The notes under the pieces: generated by a model
The model's database searches: none
What the model saw: the letters and a program-made list of their open reading frames with translations, nothing else
Told to the model about the DNA's origin: nothing
Translations under genes and position numbers: made by a program
Shown: positions 1 to 6,274 of the stretch, piece after piece
How the letters are laid out: the number at the start of each line of letters is the position of its first letter
Numbering within the stretch: position 1 is the stretch's first letter
NCBI GenBank assembly: GCA_902797895.1
Contig: CADBUS010000008.1
Span: 1-6,288 of the forward strand
Length of the DNA stretch: 6,288 bases
Direction: 5' to 3'
From: an uncultured Bacteroidia bacterium
Lineage (GTDB): Bacteria; Bacteroidota; Bacteroidia; Bacteroidales; UBA932

Positions 1-1
1 T

Positions 2-1351
2 CTTCCTCAGGAAGATATGGAGAGTGTAGATGGTGCAAGGAGCTTGATTATAGGTGTATATGACCGTATGCAGGAGCCTACCTTTGCAGGTAGAGATCTT
101 CTTACTCTTCCAGATGTTTTGGGAGATAATGTTAAGCTAAATCCCGGTGCAACCAGATATACGCGTCAATATCAATTTACTCCCTATTATAATATAGATA
201 TTTGGGATGCTGCTTATCGTCAGATAGTATCTCTTAACGAGGCTCTCTTTTATCTGAACAAACTGAATGAGACGGCTGCTGTTAAGGCTCTTAAAGGCGA
301 GGCTCTCTTTCTTAGGGCATACAACTACTTCTACTTGGCAAGTATTTATGGCCGTATGCCGGGCCATTTGGTAGATGGTTTTGACCTCTGTGTTCCACTT
401 GTTAAAGAGCCTTTTTTCAACGATGGTGGCAACATTTCTGAACAGGCTTCTGTAGCCAGAGATAAGGTAGATGTAGTATGGGCTCAGATTGTTCAAGATT
501 TGAACGATGCCTACGATTATATGAATGGAAACGACAAAGGCAATTTCCCTAACAGAGCTTCGGCTATTGCAGCAAAAGCCTTGTTATCAAGAGTATATCT
601 TTATATGGGCAAATGGACAGAGTCTGTTGCAGCAGCTACCTATGTTCTGGACAACGCATCTGTAAAGATATATTCAGGCACTCAGTACACAACCATTTTC
701 TCCACCGGAAGCGAAAGTATTTGGCAGCTCCATTACACAGAGGCAGAGAACCTTCTCTCAAGCTCTCTCCATTCGGCTTACGGAACAAAGGACGATGGCA
801 GCAGAGATTCAGAAGGCTATGGAAACGGAAAGGGAACCGGCGATGCAGTTCTCTCTGTAACAGACGATTTTGTAGCCCTTTTGGATCAAGCAAAAGATAT
901 TCGTTTTGGTGCTTTGAGAAAGGTAAAATACTCCGGTCTAAAGCTCTGGTGGACAACCAAATTCAACTCTTGGAAGAAAGCAGACCTCTTTGGCTTGGAC
1001 GATGTTCCTCTAATCAGAATCTCTGAGATGATTCTCAACAGAGCAGAGGCTTATGCGCATTTGAACAATATGACCGCCGCAAGAAAGGATATTAACGACT
1101 TTAGAGGTAAGAGAGGTATTGGAGATACCGGTGTTCCTAATTCCGGACTTTTGGATGAGATTCTGCTCCAAAGAAGAATTGAGCTTGCTTTTGAGGGGCA
1201 CAGATTCTTTGATCGCAAGCGACTCGGCTTGGATATTCTCCGCCCGGAGGGACTTCCTACCATTCCATATTCAGACTATAGGGTTGTGGCAGCAATTGGA
1301 ACGAGCGAACTTGATGTGAATAAGTCGCTTATACAAAACCCGGGTTATTAA
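2..1351 (+). CDS. SusD/RagB-family outer-membrane nutrient-binding lipoprotein, 5' end missing
   Basis: Visible are 449 codons to a TAA stop. The frame is open to the window edge, and the residues before the first ATG (LPQED, then MESVDGARSLIIGVYDRM) already belong to the conserved SusD N-terminal region, so the ATG at base 17 is internal and the signal peptide and lipidated cysteine lie upstream. Family hallmarks are present in order: a helical TPR-like segment KGEALFLRAYNYFYLASIYG (about bases 293-352), a second one around AAKALLSRVYLYMGKW (about 569-616), the C-terminal PLIRISEMILNRAEAYAHLN (about 1005-1066), RRIELAFEGHRFFDRKRLG (about 1172-1228) and the terminal QNPGY. Family members are surface lipoproteins that cap a SusC TonB-dependent channel and hand over oligosaccharides or, in RagB, peptides. 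The susC partner is expected just upstream. Substrate cannot be read from sequence, but the downstream peptidases favour peptides. The family call is firm. Confidence 0.95.
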   Translation, partial: LPQEDMESVDGARSLIIGVYDRMQEPTFAGRDLLTLPDVLGDNVKLNPGATRYTRQYQFTPYYNIDIWDAAYRQIVSLNEALFYLNKLNETAAVKALKGEALFLRAYNYFYLASIYGRMPGHLVDGFDLCVPLVKEPFFNDGGNISEQASVARDKVDVVWAQIVQDLNDAYDYMNGNDKGNFPNRASAIAAKALLSRVYLYMGKWTESVAAATYVLDNASVKIYSGTQYTTIFSTGSESIWQLHYTEAENLLSSSLHSAYGTKDDGSRDSEGYGNGKGTGDAVLSVTDDFVALLDQAKDIRFGALRKVKYSGLKLWWTTKFNSWKKADLFGLDDVPLIRISEMILNRAEAYAHLNNMTAARKDINDFRGKRGIGDTGVPNSGLLDEILLQRRIELAFEGHRFFDRKRLGLDILRPEGLPTIPYSDYRVVAAIGTSELDVNKSLIQNPGY

Positions 1352-1361
1352 CAGATAACAC

Positions 1362-1370
1362 AAGATAAAG
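1362..1370 (+). promoter_or_regulatory. A-rich translation initiation region of the adhesin-domain lipoprotein
   Basis: The bases aagataaag abut the ATG at 1371 and differ by one base from aaggtaaag in front of the M20 peptidase at 2419. There is no canonical Shine-Dalgarno at the usual distance, which is normal in Bacteroidetes. The shared sequence supports both starts. It is seen directly; its function is inferred. Confidence 0.4.
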
Positions 1371-2393
1371 ATGAAAACATTATTGAAATCAACAATAGTT
1401 CTTGCCTTTATATTGGCACTTTTCTCCTGCCAGAAGGAGGATTGGACCTACAAAGGGCCGCAGTACTTTGAGTTCAGTGCATTTGAAAACGGACAGACTG
1501 CATCTAACGGCGTTTACTCCAAAGAGAATGGAGAGATTGGCTTGGATAAGGTTTGCATACAGTTGATTAAACATTCAGATGCCCCTGTTACAGTAGCATA
1601 CAAAATTGTGGAGCAGGTATATTATCTGAAAGACGAGAGCCGTATCTCTGCCGAGCTTCCTGCCGGAAAGAAGGCGGAGGATTATGATATATTACCTTCT
1701 ACTGCCGTATATGGTACAGATTATGAGATTGTTGCCGGAGGAAGCGGCTCCTTCTCCCCATCTACAATGAGTGGAACCATAACAATTCCTGCCGGAGAAT
1801 ACTTTGCCTTTATTGAAGTAAATATGAAGGTAAAGAGCGGAAACAATTTCTACATTGTACTTGTGGATTCAGAAGATACCAAGGCAAATAAGCCGAGTAG
1901 CATCCTAAATTATATTATGATGCCGGATATGATAACCTACTTTGAGGAGAGCTTTGCCAGTGAGATACCATCTACATTCACCCTCATAGATAAAGATGGC
2001 GATGGATATTGCTGGGAGTGGTACGGCGGAGAGGTTACTTCTGACTCTTGGAAGAGTGGTGGAATTGGTGCGCTAAATCCTGAGAATTACCTTGTTACAC
2101 CAGCCATCGCAATTGGCGAAAAGATGAAGAGTGCCAAAGTAAGTTTTGAGGTACGTGCCAAGTATGACGAGGGCTACAAGATGGTAGTTTCCACATCACC
2201 AATAACTGAAGCAAACTGTCGCGATGCAGATGTGGTTCTTGATTGGCAGGTAACAGAGGTTAATGAGTTTGTTACCATAACTGTGGATATCAGTGCATAT
2301 AGAGGCAAGAGCATATATATAGCACTGGTTCACGGAAACTGTACAGACCAATATTACATCAGAGTGAAGAATCTCAAAGTGTTTGGTACATAA
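1371..2393 (+). CDS. Surface lipoprotein with C-terminal cleaved-adhesin-like domain
   Basis: A 340-residue protein. Residues 1-20 form a lipoprotein signal peptide ending in the lipobox LFSC, with Cys20 as the lipidation site. The next residues QKEDW fit the X-K-(D/E)2-X lipoprotein export signal described in Capnocytophaga, suggesting exposure on the cell surface. Residues about 30-170 look like a beta-sandwich of the type found in small lipoproteins next to SusD genes (AVYGTDYEI near 112-120, then TITIPAGEYFAFIEV); I do not assign a family firmly. Residues about 190-340 resemble the cleaved adhesin domain of gingipains and HagA: an FEESF start, the acidic loop IDKDGDGYCWEW (Asp207, 209 and 211 are possible calcium ligands), NPENYLVTPAI, and a VDISAYRGKSIYIALVH ending. 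It lies 19 bases after the SusD gene, so it probably works as an accessory binding protein for the same substrate. No catalytic motif is seen. The lipoprotein call is strong and the adhesin domain is likely. Confidence 0.85.
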   Translation: MKTLLKSTIVLAFILALFSCQKEDWTYKGPQYFEFSAFENGQTASNGVYSKENGEIGLDKVCIQLIKHSDAPVTVAYKIVEQVYYLKDESRISAELPAGKKAEDYDILPSTAVYGTDYEIVAGGSGSFSPSTMSGTITIPAGEYFAFIEVNMKVKSGNNFYIVLVDSEDTKANKPSSILNYIMMPDMITYFEESFASEIPSTFTLIDKDGDGYCWEWYGGEVTSDSWKSGGIGALNPENYLVTPAIAIGEKMKSAKVSFEVRAKYDEGYKMVVSTSPITEANCRDADVVLDWQVTEVNEFVTITVDISAYRGKSIYIALVHGNCTDQYYIRVKNLKVFGT

Positions 2394-2409
2394 TAGATTA
2401 GCAAATATC

Positions 2410-2418
2410 AAGGTAAAG
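2410..2418 (+). promoter_or_regulatory. Translation initiation region that decides the M20 peptidase start
   Basis: The bases aaggtaaag sit directly before the ATG at 2419 and nearly repeat the region before the ATG at 1371. This favours 2419 over the in-frame TTG at 2383, which would overlap the previous gene and add 12 residues without family similarity. Confidence 0.45.
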
Positions 2419-3513
2419 ATGATAGATGAAAGATTAAAGCAGATTTTTGAGGAGCTTACCTCAATTGATGCTACCTCCGGAAATGAAGCTCCTGTAGCTG
2501 AATATATCAGAGCTTTTGCAGAAAGGCTTGGACTCGAATTCTCAATAGATGGTGCAGCCACTCTTTCCGGTGGGAATAGTGGTAATGCAATAGTGAAAAT
2601 AAAGGGAGGCGGAAGCTATTTTTTAGCATCTCATATGGATACACCGCGCTCTATCAAGGGGTTGAAAAGAGTCTATCTGCAAGACAGGATAACTTCAGAC
2701 GGCACCACTCCATTGGGAGTAGATGACCGAGGAGGTCTTTCATCTATTCTCTATGCCTTGGAAAAGGCTGTCGCTGAGGGAAATATAAAGCCCTGCACTC
2801 TTGTTTTTACTGTGTGTGAGGAGACAACCTTGGCCGGTTCTACCTTCTATACTCCGGAGGCCGGAATAAGATACGGGTTTATTTTTGACTCCTATATGAG
2901 CCCTCCTGCCTTTGTGAGTGAGACTTGCGGATTGCTTGAATTTGACTTTATCTTCAACGGGCGCTCCTCTCATTCCGGTATAGCTCCGGAAAAGGGTATA
3001 AGTGCCATACAGGTTGCCTGTGAGGCAATTACCAAGTTCCCGTATGGAAAACTTGGTGAAAAGGAGACAGGAAACATAGGTAAAATTCAAGGCGGCACTG
3101 CCACCAATGTGGTATGCGACCAAGTCAAAATATCCGGAGAAATCAGGAGCGGAAATCTCAAAGAGGGGCAGAGGCGATTTGATAAAATAGTGGAGGAGTT
3201 TGAGCAGGTTTGCAGCAAGTATGGAGCCACCCTTGAGTATAGTAGTGCGTGGGATTTTACCCCATATCACATACATCCTGAAGATGAGCCATATCGCCAT
3301 TTTGATAAGGTGGTAAGAGAGATGGGGTTAGAGCCACTACCAATGAAATCGATGGGCGGAAGCGACGCTAATGCTATGAATAAGAAAGGAGTAAAGTGTA
3401 TCAATTTAGGAGTTGGGGCACAGAATCCTCACGGAAACGATGAGTTTATTCTCTATGAGGATTTTACAAGAGCGGCTCAAATAGCCTATGGATTGATGAC
3501 CACTACACTATAA
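2419..3513 (+). CDS. M20 family zinc metallopeptidase, PepT-like
   Basis: The protein has 364 residues from the ATG at 2419, a usual length for the shorter PepT-like branch (true PepT has about 408). It shows the co-catalytic zinc set of the M20 family: SHMDT (His72, Asp74), GVDDRGG (bridging Asp102/103), CEET (Glu134 as base, Glu135 as ligand), FDSY (Asp157) and NPHGNDEF (His338). The insert lid or dimerisation domain starts near GRSSHSGIAPEKG (181-193) and carries the GGTATNVVCD segment (225-234). There is no signal peptide, so it should be cytoplasmic. Family members remove N-terminal residues from tri- or dipeptides; the exact substrate is not readable here. It begins 25 bases after the adhesin lipoprotein and ends 15 bases before the cyanophycinase-like gene, so it could finish peptides released by that enzyme. 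The fold and metal chemistry are confident; PepT specificity is only likely. Confidence 0.93.
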   Translation: MIDERLKQIFEELTSIDATSGNEAPVAEYIRAFAERLGLEFSIDGAATLSGGNSGNAIVKIKGGGSYFLASHMDTPRSIKGLKRVYLQDRITSDGTTPLGVDDRGGLSSILYALEKAVAEGNIKPCTLVFTVCEETTLAGSTFYTPEAGIRYGFIFDSYMSPPAFVSETCGLLEFDFIFNGRSSHSGIAPEKGISAIQVACEAITKFPYGKLGEKETGNIGKIQGGTATNVVCDQVKISGEIRSGNLKEGQRRFDKIVEEFEQVCSKYGATLEYSSAWDFTPYHIHPEDEPYRHFDKVVREMGLEPLPMKSMGGSDANAMNKKGVKCINLGVGAQNPHGNDEFILYEDFTRAAQIAYGLMTTTL

Positions 3514-3528
3514 AATAAATAGAACTTT

Positions 3529-4398
3529 ATGAAGTACACATATTTTATTCTCAGCGCCTTAATGGTGCTGATAAGTTGCAATTGTTCAGATAAATCCAAG
3601 TGTGAGCAGTTGGAATATCTCCCAGAGAACATCACAGCCAAGGGAACATTGGTAATAGAGGGTGGGGGAGATCGTATAGCCCCTATCTTGAACAAGATAA
3701 TTGAAAAGGGAGGAGGAACAGAAAATTGTAAACTTCTTGTGATTCCATTTGCGAGCCAGCTTGAAGATACAGGCGAAAGACAGGCGGCAGAGTTTCGCGC
3801 TCTTGGCTGCAAGAATGCCGATTATATTCTCTGCCCAAAAGATAGCATAGATAATCCGGAGAATCTTGCTAAACTCGATGGAGTTACAGCCATCTTTCTC
3901 TCCGGCGGCGATCAAAGCCGTTTGAAGGAGTTTTTGGGTGGAACTAAGTTTTTTGACAAGATGCTTCAAATCTACAAAGATGGTGGAGTTATTGGAGGAA
4001 CAAGTGCAGGTGCTGCAATACAGAGCCGTATTATGCTCACAGGCAATCAAGTAAATGCCTCGCCAGATGAAAACTCCTCCGTATTCAACGAGATAAAAAA
4101 GAATTATGTTGAGACAAAAGAGGGGTTCGGTTTTTTGGATAATATCATTATAGATCAACATTTTATAGCTCGCCGCAGGCAGGTAAGACTGATAAATGTG
4201 TTACTCGATAATCCGGGCTATCGCGGACTTGGTATAGATGAGGAGTGCGCTGTTGTTGTAAATCCCGACAAGAGTATTGAGGTAGTAGGCACCGGATGCG
4301 CAATGCTTTTTGAGCCATATAAAAAGGGAGAAGATGGCAGCAATGCCCATAGTTTCAAACTCACCATTCTCTACCCGGGAGATAAGTATAACATTTAG
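3529..4398 (+). CDS. Cyanophycinase-like serine peptidase (S51 family), predicted lipoprotein
   Basis: A 289-residue protein. Residues 1-17 are a lipoprotein signal with lipobox LISC (Cys17), so the enzyme is anchored outside the cytoplasm; after the cysteine (NCSDKSK) there is no clear surface-export signal, so periplasmic or surface facing is open. The S51 core is complete: IEGGGDR (43-49), IFLSGGDQSRL (122-132), the nucleophile elbow GGTSAGAA with Ser159, IIDQHFIARRRQVRL (207-221) with His211, and GLGIDEE (233-239) with the likely triad Glu238. Aligned from memory with Synechocystis CphB (Ser132, His174, Glu201), the Asp-Gln before the histidine and the three arginines after it (215, 217, 220) are kept. 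CphB cuts multi-L-arginyl-poly-L-aspartate into beta-Asp-Arg dipeptides. Homologues in bacteria that do not make cyanophycin may use other isopeptide or peptide substrates. PepE-type aspartyl dipeptidase is the alternative, but the DQHF and arginine block fits cyanophycinase better. Its neighbours are an M20 peptidase and a transporter. Confidence 0.9.
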   Translation: MKYTYFILSALMVLISCNCSDKSKCEQLEYLPENITAKGTLVIEGGGDRIAPILNKIIEKGGGTENCKLLVIPFASQLEDTGERQAAEFRALGCKNADYILCPKDSIDNPENLAKLDGVTAIFLSGGDQSRLKEFLGGTKFFDKMLQIYKDGGVIGGTSAGAAIQSRIMLTGNQVNASPDENSSVFNEIKKNYVETKEGFGFLDNIIIDQHFIARRRQVRLINVLLDNPGYRGLGIDEECAVVVNPDKSIEVVGTGCAMLFEPYKKGEDGSNAHSFKLTILYPGDKYNI

Positions 4399-4414
4399 TA
4401 AGGCAAAGATTTTT

Positions 4415-4422
4415 TAACTTTG
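4415..4422 (+). promoter_or_regulatory. Candidate internal promoter (-7 element TAACTTTG) for the transporter
   Basis: TAACTTTG matches the Bacteroidetes -7 consensus TAnnTTTG exactly and ends 7 bases before the ATG at 4430. No good TTTG-type -33 element stands at the usual distance; the closest is ttag at 4395-4398. If used, transcription would begin at or next to the start codon. An eight-base match in an AT-rich spacer can also occur by chance. Confidence 0.4.
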
Positions 4423-4429
4423 AAGCGTT

Positions 4430-5998
4430 ATGGCAAAGGCAAAAAAAATACCTCATACTTTTGTGATAATAGGTTTCGTGCTGCTTGTGTGCGGAATACT
4501 TACTTGGCTTGTACCTTCTGGAGAGTTTGACCATCAGAATATTACAGTAGATGGAGTGGATAGAGAGGTTATAGTAAACGGCTCTTACCACAGAGTGGAT
4601 TCAAATCCCCAGAGCTGGCAGATTTTAGGAGTTATAGTTGACGGCTTCAAACGGCAGGCTGCCATAATCGCTTTTGTGCTTATAATAGGTGGTGCTTTTC
4701 AGATACTCAACAGCAGCCGCGCCATTGATTTCGGAATTCGTCAATTCCTAAAGAAAGTTCATAGACATTGGGCCATTATAGTGGCTACAATGCTTATTTT
4801 CAGCATATTTGGAGCTGTATTCGGAATGAGTGAAGAGACAATAGCCTTTATTGTGATATTTATTCCGTTAGCAATATCTATGGGCTACGACTCAATAACC
4901 GGAGTGCTTATGGTTTATGTGGCTGCCCACATAGGATTCAGTGGAGCTGTATTTAACCCCTTCACAATAGGTATAGCTCAAGGGCTTAGCGGATTGCCAA
5001 TCTTCTCCGGCTTTGAGTACAGAATGGTGGTATGGGTAATTCTCACCCTGCTTATAATTGCATTCACTCTCTGGTATGCAAATAGGGTAAAGAAGAATCC
5101 GCAATGCAGCCCAACCTATAAGATAGATGAATATTGGAGAAAGAGAGAGCAGGAAAGCTCCGCTATGGAGTTCAATGAGAAAACTCCTATGAGCGCGTGG
5201 GTGATATTCTCAATTTCTGCCGCTATACTTATTTTATCCTCAATACTTTACCCAAAAACAACAGTTACATTGGGAGGTAAGGAGTTCTCATTTATCTGCA
5301 TCCCGATAGTCTCTGCTCTCTACATAATTTCAGGCATTATAACCCTGCGCAAATCATACCTCTATTTTATTCTTAGCGTGCTCGCATTTACAATAATTTT
5401 TCTTGTAATAGGAGTGCTTGGATATGGATGGTATGTAAAGGAGATTTCTGCCCTCTTCCTTGGTATGGGAATAGTAAGCGGAGCTGCTATGGGAAGTTCA
5501 GCCAACAAGATTGCAGTAGAGTTCATCAATGGAGCAAAGGATATTCTCTCCGCCGCTCTTATAGTGGGCCTTGCAGGGGGTATTATTGAGATACTTACAG
5601 CCGGCAAGGTAATGGATACCATACTATATGCACTTTCCAACACAATGAGTTCAACCGGCAAAGGAGGAACAGTCTCCATAATGTATGGAATCCAAACTGT
5701 TCTCAATCTCTTTATACCATCCGGAACTGCCAAAGCTGCTCTTACAATGCCAATAATGGCCCCATTCTCCGATATAATCGGGCTTAGCCGCCAGGCAACA
5801 GTTATGGCCTACCAGTTTGGAGATGGATTTACCAATATGATAACCCCAACCTCCGCTGTTCTTATGGGAGTGCTTGGAGTGGCTCGTATCCCTTATGAGG
5901 TGTGGCTCAAGTGGTTCTGGAAGATTCTTCTGATATTTATGCTGATAGGGCTTCTTCTTTTGATGCCAACGGTCTATATGAATCTGAATGGTTTTTAA
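4430..5998 (+). CDS. YfcC/DcuC-type membrane transporter (COG1288-like)
   Basis: A 522-residue, strongly hydrophobic protein with about 12-14 membrane segments (for example near 11-28, 78-94, 115-133, 136-150, 155-175, 197-217, 256-273, 286-305, 310-330, 375-391, 470-485 and 495-515). Typical YfcC family signatures are the N-terminal LTWLVPSGEF (24-33), FGMSEETIAF (131-140), NPFTIGIAQGLSGLPIFSG (176-194), MGSSANKIAVEFINGAKDIL (354-373), FIPSGTAKAALTMPIMAP (428-445) and QFGDGFTNMITPTSAVLMG (462-480). The hydrophilic loop near 218-255 is probably cytoplasmic. Relatives are annotated as C4-dicarboxylate, basic amino acid or short-peptide carriers, mostly without proof. Its position 31 bases after the cyanophycinase-like gene suggests uptake or exchange of the released dipeptides or of arginine or aspartate; this is inference. 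Length is normal and I see no damage. Confidence 0.9.
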   Translation: MAKAKKIPHTFVIIGFVLLVCGILTWLVPSGEFDHQNITVDGVDREVIVNGSYHRVDSNPQSWQILGVIVDGFKRQAAIIAFVLIIGGAFQILNSSRAIDFGIRQFLKKVHRHWAIIVATMLIFSIFGAVFGMSEETIAFIVIFIPLAISMGYDSITGVLMVYVAAHIGFSGAVFNPFTIGIAQGLSGLPIFSGFEYRMVVWVILTLLIIAFTLWYANRVKKNPQCSPTYKIDEYWRKREQESSAMEFNEKTPMSAWVIFSISAAILILSSILYPKTTVTLGGKEFSFICIPIVSALYIISGIITLRKSYLYFILSVLAFTIIFLVIGVLGYGWYVKEISALFLGMGIVSGAAMGSSANKIAVEFINGAKDILSAALIVGLAGGIIEILTAGKVMDTILYALSNTMSSTGKGGTVSIMYGIQTVLNLFIPSGTAKAALTMPIMAPFSDIIGLSRQATVMAYQFGDGFTNMITPTSAVLMGVLGVARIPYEVWLKWFWKILLIFMLIGLLLLMPTVYMNLNGF

Positions 5999-6015
5999 TA
6001 GAGTAAGAACTTGGT

Positions 6016-6053
6016 AAATTCTCAAATGACGGTAGTCTAAAATTGAAGAATTT
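6016..6053 (+). terminator. Possible weak terminator hairpin after the transporter gene
   Basis: The arms aaattctcaa (6016-6025) and ttgaagaattt (6043-6053) pair over 10 base pairs with one bulged base. The loop contains a small inner stem gac/gtc (6028-6030 with 6035-6037). The following bases gcatttt are only moderately T-rich and the stem is AT-rich, so termination would be weak. It is the only candidate end of the operon before the tRNA and its right arm overlaps the proposed -33 element of the tRNA promoter. Confidence 0.35.
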
Positions 6054-6082
6054 GCATTTTACAAATTAAATTGTTTACTTTG
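6051..6082 (+). promoter_or_regulatory. Bacteroidetes-type promoter of the initiator tRNA
   Basis: A TTTG at 6051-6054 (-33 element) and TTACTTTG at 6075-6082 (one mismatch to TAnnTTTG) are separated by 20 bases, within the spacing usual for the Bacteroidetes primary sigma factor. Initiation about 6-8 bases after the last G would leave a leader of only a few bases before the tRNA at 6094. Confidence 0.6.
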
Positions 6083-6093
6083 CACTCCAATAT

Positions 6094-6155
<62 letters not shown>

Positions 6156-6166
<11 letters not shown>

Positions 6167-6209
6167 CAAGAAAAGTCAGCTAATGCTGACTTTTTTTGTA
6201 GCGGGGGCA
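6156..6209 (+). repeat. 25-base inverted repeat containing the tRNA-fMet 3' end
   Basis: Bases 6156-6180 and 6185-6209 are reverse complements except for one position that would be a G-U pair in RNA; the loop is taat. The left arm starts inside the T stem of the tRNA and covers the whole acceptor 3' strand, and the right arm carries the matching tgtagcgggggca. The terminator stem is the inner part of this structure. In RNA the downstream copy could compete with the tRNA 5' acceptor strand (gcgggg at 6095-6100). Confidence 0.85.
6171..6197 (+). terminator. Intrinsic terminator of tRNA-fMet
   Basis: The stem gtcagc/gctgac (6175-6180 with 6185-6190) has the loop taat and is followed by seven T (6191-6197). 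The four A before the stem can pair with the first T, giving a 10-base-pair stem. It starts four bases after the tRNA discriminator base. Confidence 0.85.
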
Positions 6210-6217
6210 ATGCCCCT
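6203..6217 (+). repeat. Compact hairpin 2 of the downstream series
   Basis: The arms ggggc (6204-6208) and gcccc (6212-6216) enclose aat; a G-T pair can extend the stem to 6203/6217. Its left arm overlaps the right arm of the 25-base inverted repeat that pairs with the tRNA end, so the two structures exclude one another. Confidence 0.7.
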
Positions 6218-6224
6218 TTGTTTA

Positions 6225-6239
6225 CGCAGCTAAGCTGCG
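6225..6239 (+). repeat. Compact hairpin 3 of the downstream series
   Basis: cgcagc (6225-6230) and gctgcg (6234-6239) are perfect reverse complements around the loop taa. There is no T run after it, so it is not a typical terminator. Confidence 0.75.
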
Positions 6240-6242
6240 ATG

Positions 6243-6257
6243 GCTCCTTTCAGGAGC
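6243..6257 (+). repeat. Compact hairpin 4 of the downstream series
   Basis: gctcct (6243-6248) and aggagc (6252-6257) are perfect reverse complements around ttc. The left arm gctcc could also pair with a second ggagc at 6258-6262, giving an alternative fold. Confidence 0.75.
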
Positions 6258-6274
6258 GGAGCTTTTCAAGCTCT
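6258..6274 (+). repeat. Compact hairpin 5 of the downstream series
   Basis: gagctt (6259-6264) and aagctc (6268-6273) are perfect reverse complements around ttc, the same loop as hairpin 4; a G-T pair can be added outside. A short T-rich tract (tttataaat) follows, so this last hairpin could act as a terminator, or the series may go on past the window edge. Confidence 0.7.

Noticed and set aside
17..19. ATG as the start of the SusD-like gene
   Set aside because: The frame stays open to the window edge, and conserved SusD sequence surrounds this ATG. A start here would lack the signal peptide and the lipid-anchoring cysteine.
238..312. Repeated bases cgaggctctcttt in the SusD-like gene
   Set aside because: Two copies about 60 bases apart both encode the peptide EALF in helical segments; chance and codon preference explain this.
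2383..2418. In-frame TTG as an earlier start of the M20 peptidase
   Set aside because: It would overlap the previous gene by 11 bases and add 12 residues of no family similarity; the ATG at 2419 has a better initiation region, nearly identical to that of the gene before.
2740..3300. Reverse-strand open frame of 186 codons inside the M20 gene
   Set aside because: It lies wholly within a well-supported gene, its translation has no recognisable motif, and it appears to be a codon-use shadow. The same holds for the reverse frame at 3586-4161 and for the + strand frame at 613-1026.
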